A stretch of DNA of 26,169 nucleotides from JBHHXR01 sp046757205 (GCA_046757205.1 JBHHXR010000016.1:1-26169), one strand, 5' to 3'; shown: positions 15,992 to 23,938, counted from the stretch's first letter. A program made the numbers and translations. Notes: generated by a model not told the origin, from the sequence alone.

Positions 15992-16438
15992 TCAATCGCC
16001 GAGAAGAGTGCGCAGACGGCGTTCCGACAGGGGCATTTTCGCGCCCGAGCGAAAGGCCAGCCAGAGATACTGTTTCGGAGTACGACGATAATGTTCGGGC
16101 ATGGATTCGCGCCGCCGGTCCCGGGGCCAGCAGCTGCCCTGGTAGCGCCGCGAGAGCATCGAGATTTCCCTGGCCCGGCAGTAGACCGTGAGTTGGTCGA
16201 AATACCGTCTCGACAAAATGCGCAGGGCGCTGTCGCGCTGGCGAATGGCCCGTTCCTTCCACCACGGAACGCCACCGTGGCCCTGGGTGACGCCGAATGC
16301 GTCATTGAGATTGTCGCAGTCCTGTCCGAGATACCGTTCGAGCGATCGCGCCAGCCACTCCCGGAGGTCCGCGGTGAGCGGCTTGTTTTCACTGCATATT
16401 GCGTGGATCGCGTGAAGCGCCTCGATATTTGCGAGCAT
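15992..16438 (-). CDS. Conserved-looking hypothetical protein, 148 residues
   Basis: I do not recognise this protein. It is soluble, basic and rich in Arg and aromatic residues, with no signal peptide or membrane helix. The N-terminal 60 residues look helical (MLANIEALHAIHAI then a segment with DLREWLARSLERYL), followed by a loop with GHGGVPWW. The C-terminal half is Arg-rich and ends in a MPLSERRLRTLLGD tail. The start has AGGGGG 7 bases upstream, and the gene fills the space between the convergent J-protein gene and the divergent regulator, which supports a real gene. It shares its upstream region, with its phased CGTCA repeats, with the SARP/CadC-like regulator gene. Confidence 0.62.
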   Translation of the reverse strand: MLANIEALHAIHAICSENKPLTADLREWLARSLERYLGQDCDNLNDAFGVTQGHGGVPWWKERAIRQRDSALRILSRRYFDQLTVYCRAREISMLSRRYQGSCWPRDRRRESMPEHYRRTPKQYLWLAFRSGAKMPLSERRLRTLLGD

Positions 16439-16483
16439 CTTGCGTTCCCCCTGGAAACTATTTTCAGAATGAAAGATAACGAA

Positions 16484-16576
16484 TTGCCGTCAAACCGTTG
16501 TCGCCGGAGTTTCCCGGCGCCGTCATTTTCCGGTCCGAAAAACGTCAATTTGCCGTCAATCGGAAATCAACCGTCA
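16484..16576. repeat. Phased CGTCA direct repeats upstream of the first SARP/CadC-like regulator
   Basis: CGTCA occurs at 16488, 16521, 16543, 16554 and 16572. The first four start-to-start spacings are 33, 22 and 11 bp, all multiples of 11, and the last is 18. The longer form TTGCCGTCAA is exact at 16484-16493 and 16550-16559. Reading every 11 bp from 16488 to 16565 gives eight units that all have TC at their third and fourth positions. SARP-family regulators are known to bind direct repeats spaced 11 or 22 bp. The array ends about 45 bases before the regulator start and about 46 bases from the divergent small gene. Confidence 0.6.
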
Positions 16577-16620
16577 GATCGCGCGGAATACAGCGCTTTG
16601 TAACTTCGCGGATCGGGGTT

Positions 16621-18597
16621 ATGCTTGCTCGCCCCCGCCGCAAGCCACGTGGGGTAATCACGTTGTCACCGCAACGGAATCCGGACTGGCGCTTCCTGGG
16701 CGACGTAGCGATTAACTGTCGCGACGGTGACGTGACGCCGAAACTCGGGAAAAAGGCCATCGGCGTTCTGGCCTGCCTCTCGCTGTCGCCCGAGGGCATG
16801 GGGCGCGACGAGCTTGCGGCGATGGTCTGGCCGGACCCCGATCCGTCGCGCTCGCGGCACAACCTGCGCCAGTGCCTGCTGTCGCTGCGCAGGGCTTTCG
16901 GTGAGGATTTCGACCGCGTTTTCGAGGTGAGTACCGACAGGCTGGCGCTGCGGCAGGACGCCGTCGAGACCGACGTTTCCATATTGCTGGAAATCGATTC
17001 CGGCGGTCCCGTCACCGCCGGCGATGCGCTCGTCGTCTGCACCGGCCCCTTCGTGCGCGGACTGACGACACGGGCGAAGCCGTTCGACGAGTGGGTTTCG
17101 GCCCAGCGCGGCCGTCTGCTGGCGGTCGAGAAGCGGGTTCTGGAGCGGGCGCTGGCGGCGGCGGAGACCGACGGCAGAGGTTCCGACGCCGCTCGTCTGG
17201 TCCGCGCGCTGGAACAGTTGAGCGCGAGCGCACCGGCGCCGGAGCGCGCCGGCGGGGCCGTGATTTCGCGGTTCGGTCGCCGGGCGGTACTGGCCCTTGT
17301 GCTTTTCGCCGTTCTGGTGATTTCGGCCGGCCTCTTTGTGGGGGCCCGCTATTTCTCCGCCGATTTCCGGGACTGGACGAACGAAACGCTCCTTGGCGTG
17401 CCTGCCTCGCCGCCGCGGATCGCGGTGTTGCCGTTCACCAGCGTGAACGGAACCCCGGAAGAAGCGGGCCTTGCCGGCGGTGTCACGCTGGGCGTCAATT
17501 TCGCGCTCTATGCGATTACCGCCAAGGATCTCTATGTCGTGACTTCGCTTTCGCCGGCCCGGACGCTGAGCCGCGAGGAGTTGAAACGGGTCGCCCGCAA
17601 ACTGAAGGTCCGCTACCTGATTACCGGCGCCGTCGCGCTCGACGGCGACGCCGTGCGTATCGACGCCCAGCGCCTTGATACCGAGACCGGCTCGGGCGAT
17701 ATTGTCCGGCGAGAGGAATTCCGGCTCCCGACCACCCGGGCGTTTCAGTTGCAGGACGAAATAACCCTGTGGATTCTCAAGGGGCTGCAAATCGATGTCA
17801 GTCCGGCGGAATGGGACCGGATCAGGTTTCTCAACGATACCAGCAATCTGGAGGCATGGCTGGCGGCGACCAGGGCCCTGGGCCACTTGATCCGCGTTAC
17901 CAGGAAGGACGTGGCGTTCGCGCGACGAGATTATCGAAAAGCGCTCGACCTGGACAACGGCTACATCGCGGCGCGGCGCGGGCTTGCCTGGACGTATTTC
18001 CTGAACGTCCGGATGGGATGGGCCGAAAGCCCGGGCGCCGCCATGGACAATGCGAGCAAGCACCTGAAGATCGTGCTGGCGCGGACGTCCGAACACGGAA
18101 CCGCCCAGAGCCTTCTCGGGGCGATACTCCTCTTGCAGGGGGAGTATGGCGAAGCGGTCGCGGCCGGCGAACGGGCGCGCGAATTGCTGCCCGGGTCGGC
18201 CGACGTTTCGGCCATCCTGGCGCACACGCTGACCTATGTCGGCCGTCACGACGAGGCGCTGGAGCTGATCGACAAGGCAATGGACCTGAGCCCCTTGCAC
18301 CCGGGCTTCTACCGCTGGACAAAGGGTCGCGCGTTGCGCCTGGCGGGGCGGATTCCGGACTCGGTCGCCGAACTGGAAAAGGACTACCACAAGGGCGAAC
18401 CGTCGATTGTCCATCTGGTCGAACTGGCGTCATCCTATTCGGCCGCCGGCAGGATCGCCGACGCACGCAGGGTCGCTGCGGAAATCCGGCGGCTCAAGCC
18501 GGGATTCCACGCTGCGGTCTGGCTGATGCATCCGCCGATCAGCATTCCGGAGATGCAGGCGCAGGAGTTGAAATACCTGAGCGATGCCGGGCTCTAG
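16621..18597 (+). CDS. Membrane one-component regulator: SARP/OmpR-type winged helix, TM helix, TolB-N-like domain, TPR (CadC-like topology)
   Basis: Predicted transcription regulator of 658 residues that reads a periplasmic signal directly. Residues 25-112 are a winged helix of SARP/Trans_reg_C type (GRDELAAMVWPDPDPSRSRH, then NLRQCLLSLRRAFG). A short helical part follows. One membrane helix spans about 222-243. The periplasmic part has a TolB-N/FlgO-like module (265-390: RIAVLPFTSVNG, then VRYLITGAVALDGDAVRIDA) and TPR-like helices from about 410 to 645. The frame is open from TTG 16498, but ATG 16621 is the first ATG and leaves the control repeats outside the gene. It has only a weak GGGG. 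Its TAG stop shares the bases CTAG with the stop of the convergent TRAP permease gene, so the transporter is its probable target. Confidence 0.82.
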   Translation: MLARPRRKPRGVITLSPQRNPDWRFLGDVAINCRDGDVTPKLGKKAIGVLACLSLSPEGMGRDELAAMVWPDPDPSRSRHNLRQCLLSLRRAFGEDFDRVFEVSTDRLALRQDAVETDVSILLEIDSGGPVTAGDALVVCTGPFVRGLTTRAKPFDEWVSAQRGRLLAVEKRVLERALAAAETDGRGSDAARLVRALEQLSASAPAPERAGGAVISRFGRRAVLALVLFAVLVISAGLFVGARYFSADFRDWTNETLLGVPASPPRIAVLPFTSVNGTPEEAGLAGGVTLGVNFALYAITAKDLYVVTSLSPARTLSREELKRVARKLKVRYLITGAVALDGDAVRIDAQRLDTETGSGDIVRREEFRLPTTRAFQLQDEITLWILKGLQIDVSPAEWDRIRFLNDTSNLEAWLAATRALGHLIRVTRKDVAFARRDYRKALDLDNGYIAARRGLAWTYFLNVRMGWAESPGAAMDNASKHLKIVLARTSEHGTAQSLLGAILLLQGEYGEAVAAGERARELLPGSADVSAILAHTLTYVGRHDEALELIDKAMDLSPLHPGFYRWTKGRALRLAGRIPDSVAELEKDYHKGEPSIVHLVELASSYSAAGRIADARRVAAEIRRLKPGFHAAVWLMHPPISIPEMQAQELKYLSDAGL

Positions 18598-20420
18598 AAC
18601 CCCGGAAACGGCAGAACGAGCGGCAGATAGGTGATCGCCAGCACGAAAGCCAGCATGACCAGCAGGATCGGCAATACGCTGACGATCACCTCGGCCAGCG
18701 GTTTTTCGAAGCGGAAAGCCGCGAGATAGAGGTTCATGCCGACCGGCGGCGTCAGGTAGCCAAGCTCCAGATTGGCCAGGAAGATGATCGCCAGATGCAC
18801 CGGGCTGATGCCGAACTGCGCGCCCACCGGAAGGAGAAGCGGCGTCAGGACGGCGATGGCGGAAAACACGTCCATCACGCAGCCGGCGATCAGCAGGATC
18901 ACGTTCAGAGCCAACAGAAACAGCAGCTTCGAACCGATGTTCGCCACCGCCCAGTCCGCTGCCCGGTCCGGTATCTGGGCGTCGATCAGGAAACTGGTGA
19001 GTGCCATCGCCGTGGCGAGGATGATAAAGACGCCGCCGATCAGGACCGATGAACGCAGCACGATGTCGCCGAGATCGCGGCGGACGTCGACCTCGCGGTG
19101 AACCACGGTCGAAACGACGAGGGTGTAGCCGACGGTCAGTGCAGCCGCTTCGAACAGCGTCGCCAGGCCGCCGAAAATGCTGCCAAGCGCGATAACCGGG
19201 GTCGCCAGTTCCCAGCGCGCGCGCCATAGCGCGCGAGCCGCGCGGCGCGGCTCGAACGGCTCGCGCGTGACGCCTTCGCGAACCCCGCGCCAGACGGCGA
19301 ACGCGGAGATACCGAAAATCATGATCGCCGCCGGCAGCAGGCTGGCGGCAAACAGATCGAGGATCGAGACCTGCGCCACGACTGCGAACAGGATGAGCGC
19401 GAGGCTCGGCGGCAGCAGCAACCCCGTGGAGCCCGCCGAAGTGACCAGCCCCATCGAGAAACGCCCCGAATACCCGGCGCTGGTCAACATCGGCGCAAGC
19501 AGACCGCCGAGCGCCAGGATCAGCACGCCCGAAGATCCGGTGAAGCTGGCGAAGAAGGCGCAGACCAGAACCGTGGCCAGCGCGACGCCACCCGGCAGCC
19601 AGCCGAAGAAGGCGCGGAACACTTCCACCAGCCGCTCACCCGCATTGCTGGACGTCATCACGAAACCGACGAGGGTAAAGAGCGGGATCGCCGGGATGAT
19701 CGGCGACACCGACATCCGGTAGGCCTCGACCGCGACCGCCGCGATAGGCACCTCGATCGCGGTGAACAGCAGCAGCGCCGCGCCGCCGATCAGCACGAAT
19801 ATCGGCGCGCCGAGAAAGAACGTGACGCCCAGCAGGGCAAACAGCGGAACCAGCAGCGTCACGTCTGCGCCTTCGGCGAACGGCTCGATCAGCGCCACCG
19901 CAAAAAGACCCAGAAACGCGGCGACGTGGTTCGACGCACGGGTCATCAGAAAACTCGCCGCGACGCCGAACAACCCGATCGGCAACGCCAGTTCCGCCAC
20001 CCATACCGGCAGCCAGTTGCCGATCGTCGCCGCGCTTTGCATCTCGAAGCCGACGAACCGGGCGGCGGCGATGAACAGCCCGGCGGACACACCCGCCGAC
20101 ACCAGCGAGACCAGCGCCCTGCGGGCCCGTTCCAGACGCTGCGGAAACAACCCCGACAGGTTGCCCAGGCCCAGATGCTCGGACCTGAACGCGGCGGCGA
20201 TGGCTCCGAGCCAGGCGATCCAGATCGCCAGGTGCTGCGAAATGGCGCCGCCGCCGATCAGCCCGAAATCGAAAAGCTCCCGGGTGACGATCTGCGCCAG
20301 CGGGATCGCCACCATCAGCAGCGTCATGCCCAGCAGAAGCCAGCGCTCGCAGACCCGGCACCACGCCAGCGGCCCCTGATCGGTTTCCATCGGGGGTTCA
20401 GTAGCCTGCGCGGTATGCAT
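18594..20420 (-). CDS. TRAP transporter fused DctQ-DctM permease (TPAT type)
   Basis: Inner-membrane permease of 608 residues in which the small Q subunit (about four helices in the first 150 residues) is fused to the large M subunit. M-type features include SSNAGERLVEVFRAFFGWLPGG, FTGSSGVLILALGGLLAPML with the TGSSG motif, GSTGLLLPPSLALILFA, and the C-terminal LELGYLTPPVGMNLYLA. Transport is expected to be Na+-driven. The start is uncertain: ATG 20420 has GGGGCAGG before it and overlaps the binding-protein gene by 23 bp, while ATG 20390 lies after that gene's stop and has no Shine-Dalgarno. It is the last gene of the T-P-QM operon. Its stop codon shares CTAG with the convergent regulator. 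Confidence 0.9.
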   Translation of the reverse strand: MHTAQATEPPMETDQGPLAWCRVCERWLLLGMTLLMVAIPLAQIVTRELFDFGLIGGGAISQHLAIWIAWLGAIAAAFRSEHLGLGNLSGLFPQRLERARRALVSLVSAGVSAGLFIAAARFVGFEMQSAATIGNWLPVWVAELALPIGLFGVAASFLMTRASNHVAAFLGLFAVALIEPFAEGADVTLLVPLFALLGVTFFLGAPIFVLIGGAALLLFTAIEVPIAAVAVEAYRMSVSPIIPAIPLFTLVGFVMTSSNAGERLVEVFRAFFGWLPGGVALATVLVCAFFASFTGSSGVLILALGGLLAPMLTSAGYSGRFSMGLVTSAGSTGLLLPPSLALILFAVVAQVSILDLFAASLLPAAIMIFGISAFAVWRGVREGVTREPFEPRRAARALWRARWELATPVIALGSIFGGLATLFEAAALTVGYTLVVSTVVHREVDVRRDLGDIVLRSSVLIGGVFIILATAMALTSFLIDAQIPDRAADWAVANIGSKLLFLLALNVILLIAGCVMDVFSAIAVLTPLLLPVGAQFGISPVHLAIIFLANLELGYLTPPVGMNLYLAAFRFEKPLAEVIVSVLPILLVMLAFVLAITYLPLVLPFPGF

Positions 20421-21393
20421 CGAGCCTGCCCCGGATTTCCCGAACCATGTCGGCATCGATGTAGCCGCCGATCAGCGGGTCAAAGAACCTGCCGACGTCG
20501 CGGCGCCAGAGCTCGGTATCGGCCGCCGACACCTCGTGCACGGCCAGCCCGTGTTTCTTCATCACCGCGATGGCCTCGCCGGTGATGTCCCGTATGTCGG
20601 CGCGCATCCGCAAAGCCGCCCTGCCGGCGGCGTCTTTCAGCAGCGGGCGCAGTTCCTCGGGGATCTTGCTCCACGCCCGTTCGCTGACCACCAGCGTTGC
20701 CATCAGCGGTGCCCATTTCAGCGTGCTCATGTGCGGAACCTGGGCGAACCACTGGTTCGAGAGCGCGATCACCGGCGGTGTGGCGATGGCTTCCAGCATC
20801 CGCGACTGCAGCGCCGTATGGATGTCGGTGGCCGACAGTTGTTCGGGCCGGAACCCGCCTTCGCGCCACGCCTCGACCAAGGGGGCGGCGCCCGCCCAGA
20901 CGAACAGCCGCTGCGGCCGCAGGTCGTCGGGGGTGCGCACCGGCCTGCGGGTAAAAAAGTAGAGCCAGCCGGCGTCGGCCCAGCCCAGCGCCCGGAAACC
21001 GTGTTCCAGCAGGATGCCGTCCAGCCTGGGGCGCATTTCGTCCAGGATGAAATGCAGTTCGTCCGTGCTCTCGAACATCAGCGGCACCTGGAACGCCCGG
21101 AAGGCCGGATCGATATCGGGCAGACCGCCGCTGGTGATGGTCGCCGCCTGCAACTGCCCGATCCGCATCTTGCGGATCATGTCGCCTTCGCTGCCGGTGA
21201 CGCCGCCGGCATAGATGCGAAGCTCGATCTGTCCGCGCGAAATCCGCGCCCAGTCCTGCCGCAGGTCCATCAGAACGTCGTGATAGGTCGATCCCGCCGG
21301 CGCGAAAGTGCCGAGCTTGATCACGGTCTTCGCGGCAGCCGGCGCGGCGGCCAGAGCGGCCGCCAGTACCAGGCCGAGCATCCGGCGGATCAT
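20398..21393 (-). CDS. TRAP transporter substrate-binding protein, DctP/TatP type
   Basis: Periplasmic receptor of 331 residues with a signal peptide ending near AAA at residues 19-21. DctP features are present: KLGTFAPAGSTYHDVL near 26-41, a YAGGVTGSEGDMIRKMRIGQL block at 61-81, and DIHTALQSRMLEAI at 190-203. Where canonical DctP proteins read DLKGLKIRVP, with the Arg that grips the substrate carboxylate, this protein reads DLRPQRLFVW, so Phe164 stands at the Arg position. Loss of that Arg has been noted for TatP of TPAT systems. It overlaps the TatT stop by ATGA, with AAGGAG inside the end of tatT. Ligand unknown. Confidence 0.9.
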   Translation of the reverse strand: MIRRMLGLVLAAALAAAPAAAKTVIKLGTFAPAGSTYHDVLMDLRQDWARISRGQIELRIYAGGVTGSEGDMIRKMRIGQLQAATITSGGLPDIDPAFRAFQVPLMFESTDELHFILDEMRPRLDGILLEHGFRALGWADAGWLYFFTRRPVRTPDDLRPQRLFVWAGAAPLVEAWREGGFRPEQLSATDIHTALQSRMLEAIATPPVIALSNQWFAQVPHMSTLKWAPLMATLVVSERAWSKIPEELRPLLKDAAGRAALRMRADIRDITGEAIAVMKKHGLAVHEVSAADTELWRRDVGRFFDPLIGGYIDADMVREIRGRLDAYRAGY

Positions 21394-22316
21394 GACGTCT
21401 CTCCTTCTTCCTCGGGGGCGAAAAACAGCAGGTCTTCTTCTTCCAGCAGCCGCCGTGCCCTGCGCTGGGCCAGCACGTTGGTCAGCCGGCGCTCCGGCAC
21501 CGCGTCGATGTCGATGGCAAGCGCGGCATTCAGCGCCGCGCGGAACGCAGCGCGGTCCTGGCGCCTGACCGCGATCGCCTCGGCGAACCCGACATGCGCA
21601 CCGGCCGACGTGTTGCCCGACAGCTTGACCGCCCGGCGGTAGTAGCGCTCCGCCCGTTTGTCGGACCCGCCGGGGCGGCCGGCCTCGTAGAGCATCAGGA
21701 ATTCCTGCGCCGCGCCGCCGTTGAAGGTCTCGTCGAGGCGCGCCGAGCGCTGAACCAGCGCCGCGGCGAGCGACAGTTCGGCAACCATTTCCAGGTCACG
21801 CTTGTCCGCCGAAATCGCGCCGGACCAGGCGGCGCCCGCCCAGTAGAGCAGTTCGGCGTCCGCCGCTACGGTCTGCGCCAGGGTCTCGCCGCGGTTGCGG
21901 CGCAGCCCCTTCGTGAACCCCGGATGCCGCAGTTCGAGCGCCGCCAGCGCGTCGTTGCGGCCGCGCAGGAACAGCCGCGCGACCCTGTGGTCGAGTTGGC
22001 GCTGCTCCGCCGACGAGGCGTAGGGGTCGGCGACATGGGTCTGCTGCACCAGATACGCGTAGGCCGTCAGCCCCCGCGCCGAGGCAAGCCGCAGGTCCTG
22101 GTTGTCCGGCGACGTGCGGATCAGGCTCTCCATGGTCTTGAGCCCGAAGGGCAGCGCGGCCATCAGCAGTTCGGGGTCTTCCTCGCTGGAGTAGACATCG
22201 CCGCCGCTGGCCAGCGCCCTGCCCGCCAGGTTGGCCGCCATGCGCGACGGCGAGCAGGCCGGGAGTTGCGCGCCGATGGCTGCGAGACAGATCAGCACTG
22301 CGAGTTTCCGGATCAT
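21390..22316 (-). CDS. tatT: TatT lipoprotein, T-component of a TPAT TRAP transporter
   Basis: Lipoprotein of 308 residues of the TatT family (type protein Treponema pallidum Tp0956), a trimeric helical protein built of cryptic TPR repeats that binds the TRAP receptor TatP. The signal peptide ends in LPAC with Cys21 as the lipid-bearing residue. Family features follow: DPELLMAALPFGLKTMESLI (47-66), SPDNQDLRLASARGLTAYAYLV (69-90), and a late LYEAGRPGGSDKRAERYYRRAV TPR-like unit. In the family the trimer has a hydrophobic pore, so a hydrophobic ligand has been proposed. A GGGAGG lies just before the start. Gene order T-P-QM equals that of T. pallidum tp0956-tp0958. The anchoring membrane is not decided by the sequence. 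Confidence 0.88.
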   Translation of the reverse strand: MIRKLAVLICLAAIGAQLPACSPSRMAANLAGRALASGGDVYSSEEDPELLMAALPFGLKTMESLIRTSPDNQDLRLASARGLTAYAYLVQQTHVADPYASSAEQRQLDHRVARLFLRGRNDALAALELRHPGFTKGLRRNRGETLAQTVAADAELLYWAGAAWSGAISADKRDLEMVAELSLAAALVQRSARLDETFNGGAAQEFLMLYEAGRPGGSDKRAERYYRRAVKLSGNTSAGAHVGFAEAIAVRRQDRAAFRAALNAALAIDIDAVPERRLTNVLAQRRARRLLEEEDLLFFAPEEEGETS

Positions 22317-22509
22317 GTCGACCTCCCGACCTCGTTTCGTCGCCTGAACGGTGCCGTCCGGGTGCGGGAAAAGCGAAACGCTCGGGTGACCACACCACCG
22401 GACCGCCGGCCGCCCGGCGGCGGGCTACACGAGATTGCTTGAATGACCGGGGATAGCGGCGCAGGCTGGTGCAGCAAAGGACACGTGTGTCCGGTACCGG
22501 GGCTGCCGT
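22317..22509. other. Divergent control region between tatT and the second regulator
   Basis: These 193 bases carry the tatT promoter on one strand and that of the second SARP-like regulator on the other. They hold a CGTTTCG/CGAAACG inverted repeat (22333-22339 and 22374-22380, 34 bp apart) in the tatT leader. Two overlapping palindromes sit next to the regulator start. No convincing −35/−10 pair was found, and the CGTCA phasing seen upstream of the first regulator is absent. Confidence 0.6.
22479..22500. promoter_or_regulatory. Overlapping inverted repeats before the TTG start of the second regulator
   Basis: GGACAC-GT-GTGTCC (22479-22492) is a perfect inverted repeat and CCGGTACCGG (22491-22500) is a perfect 10-bp palindrome. 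They share two bases and end 9 bases before TTG 22510. Bound protein here would block the translation start region or transcription of the regulator, so autoregulation is plausible. Confidence 0.5.
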
Positions 22510-23805
22510 TTGAAAACCCGCCTGAAAATACGACTGCTAACCGGCGACGACCTTCTGGTCCGGTGCCGCGCCCGGGTTGCCCTGACGAGCAGATACGCGC
22601 GTGCGCTGCTGGCGATTCTGGCGCTCGCGCAGGGCAGGCCGGTGTCGCGCGACAGGATCGCCGGGCTGCTGTGGCCTGACAGGGATCAGCAATCGGCCCG
22701 CGCCAGCCTTCGCATGGCGTTGTTGTCGCTGCGCCGGGCGCTGGATCCGGTGGCCCCGGGTGCGGTTGTCGCGACCCAGGAGACGATCCTGCTCGACGCG
22801 CCGGCCGAATCGGTCGATGTCGCCTGGTTCAAGGCGCTGCGCGCGACCGACGACACCGACGCCCAGGTCGCCGCGCTGGATCTCTACCGGGGCGACCTGA
22901 TGGCGCCGCCGGTTTCGGCTTCCGGGCTGTCCGACTACCTGAGGACCGAGCGCGAAGGCCTGCGTGAGAGCGCCATAGCCGCGGGCTTGCGGCTCGTTTC
23001 CGACTGCGAGCACAGCGGGGACACGGAAACCGCACGCGCGGTTGCGCGCAAGGTCCTTGCCATCGAGCCGGCAAGCGAACCCGCCCACCGGGCCATGATG
23101 CGGCTGTTCGCGGCAGCGAACGACCGGGCTGCGGCGCTGCGCCAGTTCGCGCAGTGCCGGGACGCGCTGAGGAAGCGCTACGACCTCGGCCCCTCCGCCG
23201 AAACCGTTGCGCTGCGAAACCGCATCGCCGGGGATAACGAACCCGGCCCGGGCGCCGCCGGCGCGCCGCCTGACGGAGCCGGCGAACAACCGGAAAGCCG
23301 CGCAGCCGCACGGCCGGCCGCGACACGACCCCTCACCAGGCGCCGGCTGCTGGTCGCGGGGGCCGCGGCCGGCGGGATCATGCTCTCGGCGGCGGCCTAC
23401 TATCTGATCGCATCGCTATCCGGCGCCGACGCCCCGGCAGGCAGGCCGGTCGTCGTCGTCTCGCTGGAGTTCCTTGCCGGCGGCGGCCAGCCGGCCTTTC
23501 GCACCGCCGTCAGGGCAGAGCTGGAGCGGGTGCTCGGCGCCGTTACCGGCGTCGTCTTCGCTACTGGCGTGACGGACACCGGCGAACTGGCCGGCCTCGG
23601 GGCGGCGTTGAACATGGTCGACATCGCGGTGGACGCAACCGAAACCCGGTTTCGCGTCTTCGCCAGGGGCCGGCAGGACGCAGCGCCCAGGGAACTCTGG
23701 ATGGAACGGGGGGAATTCGACCGGCGGTCCGTCGGCGAGTTCGGGAAATGGCTGGAAGTCACGGTCGTTCCGCACCTGCCGGCCCCGCCGGGCCGGGGCA
23801 GATAG
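22510..23805 (+). CDS. SARP-type regulator with BTAD domain and a C-terminal membrane helix
   Basis: Predicted regulator of 431 residues. Residues 5-100 form a SARP winged helix (SRDRIAGLLWPDRDQQSARA, then SLRMALLSLRRALD). Residues 103-240 form a bacterial transcriptional activation domain with VDVAWFKALRA, ALDLYRGDLM and CRDALRKRYDLGPSAETVAL. A Pro/Ala-rich linker leads to RRRLLVAGAAAGG and a single hydrophobic helix (about 279-300), followed by a 130-residue non-cytoplasmic domain I do not recognise. The first possible start is TTG 22510. There is no in-frame ATG or GTG nearby upstream, and the next ATG falls inside the winged helix. It is divergent from tatT and probably controls the TRAP operon. 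Compared with the regulator at 16621 it keeps the activation domain but lacks the periplasmic TPR part. Confidence 0.82.
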   Translation: MKTRLKIRLLTGDDLLVRCRARVALTSRYARALLAILALAQGRPVSRDRIAGLLWPDRDQQSARASLRMALLSLRRALDPVAPGAVVATQETILLDAPAESVDVAWFKALRATDDTDAQVAALDLYRGDLMAPPVSASGLSDYLRTEREGLRESAIAAGLRLVSDCEHSGDTETARAVARKVLAIEPASEPAHRAMMRLFAAANDRAAALRQFAQCRDALRKRYDLGPSAETVALRNRIAGDNEPGPGAAGAPPDGAGEQPESRAAARPAATRPLTRRRLLVAGAAAGGIMLSAAAYYLIASLSGADAPAGRPVVVVSLEFLAGGGQPAFRTAVRAELERVLGAVTGVVFATGVTDTGELAGLGAALNMVDIAVDATETRFRVFARGRQDAAPRELWMERGEFDRRSVGEFGKWLEVTVVPHLPAPPGRGR

Positions 23806-23924
23806 CGCGATACCAACCCCGGAGTGCTACGGCTGCAACACCGCTCCGACATGTTTTCGGTGACCGCGCCGCCGCGATGATCTATCTTTTCAGGCGGCCA
23901 TCGCCCAGCGAGAAAACGGAAGCC

Positions 23925-23930
23925 GGGAGG
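23925..23930 (+). promoter_or_regulatory. Shine-Dalgarno that favours the TTG start of the acyl-CoA ligase
   Basis: GGGAGG lies 8 bases before TTG 23939 but 20 or more before the first ATG at 23951, so the rare start codon is favoured. Confidence 0.5.
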
Positions 23931-23938
23931 GAAGAGAC

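Noticed and set aside
16498..16620. N-terminal extension of the first regulator from TTG 16498
   Set aside because: It would place the phased repeats inside the coding region. It lacks a Shine-Dalgarno and adds no domain.
22317..22509. Search for the same 11-bp phased CGTCA array before tatT or the second regulator
   Set aside because: Only isolated CGTC/TGACC words occur, with spacings that are not multiples of 11, so no shared operator is claimed.
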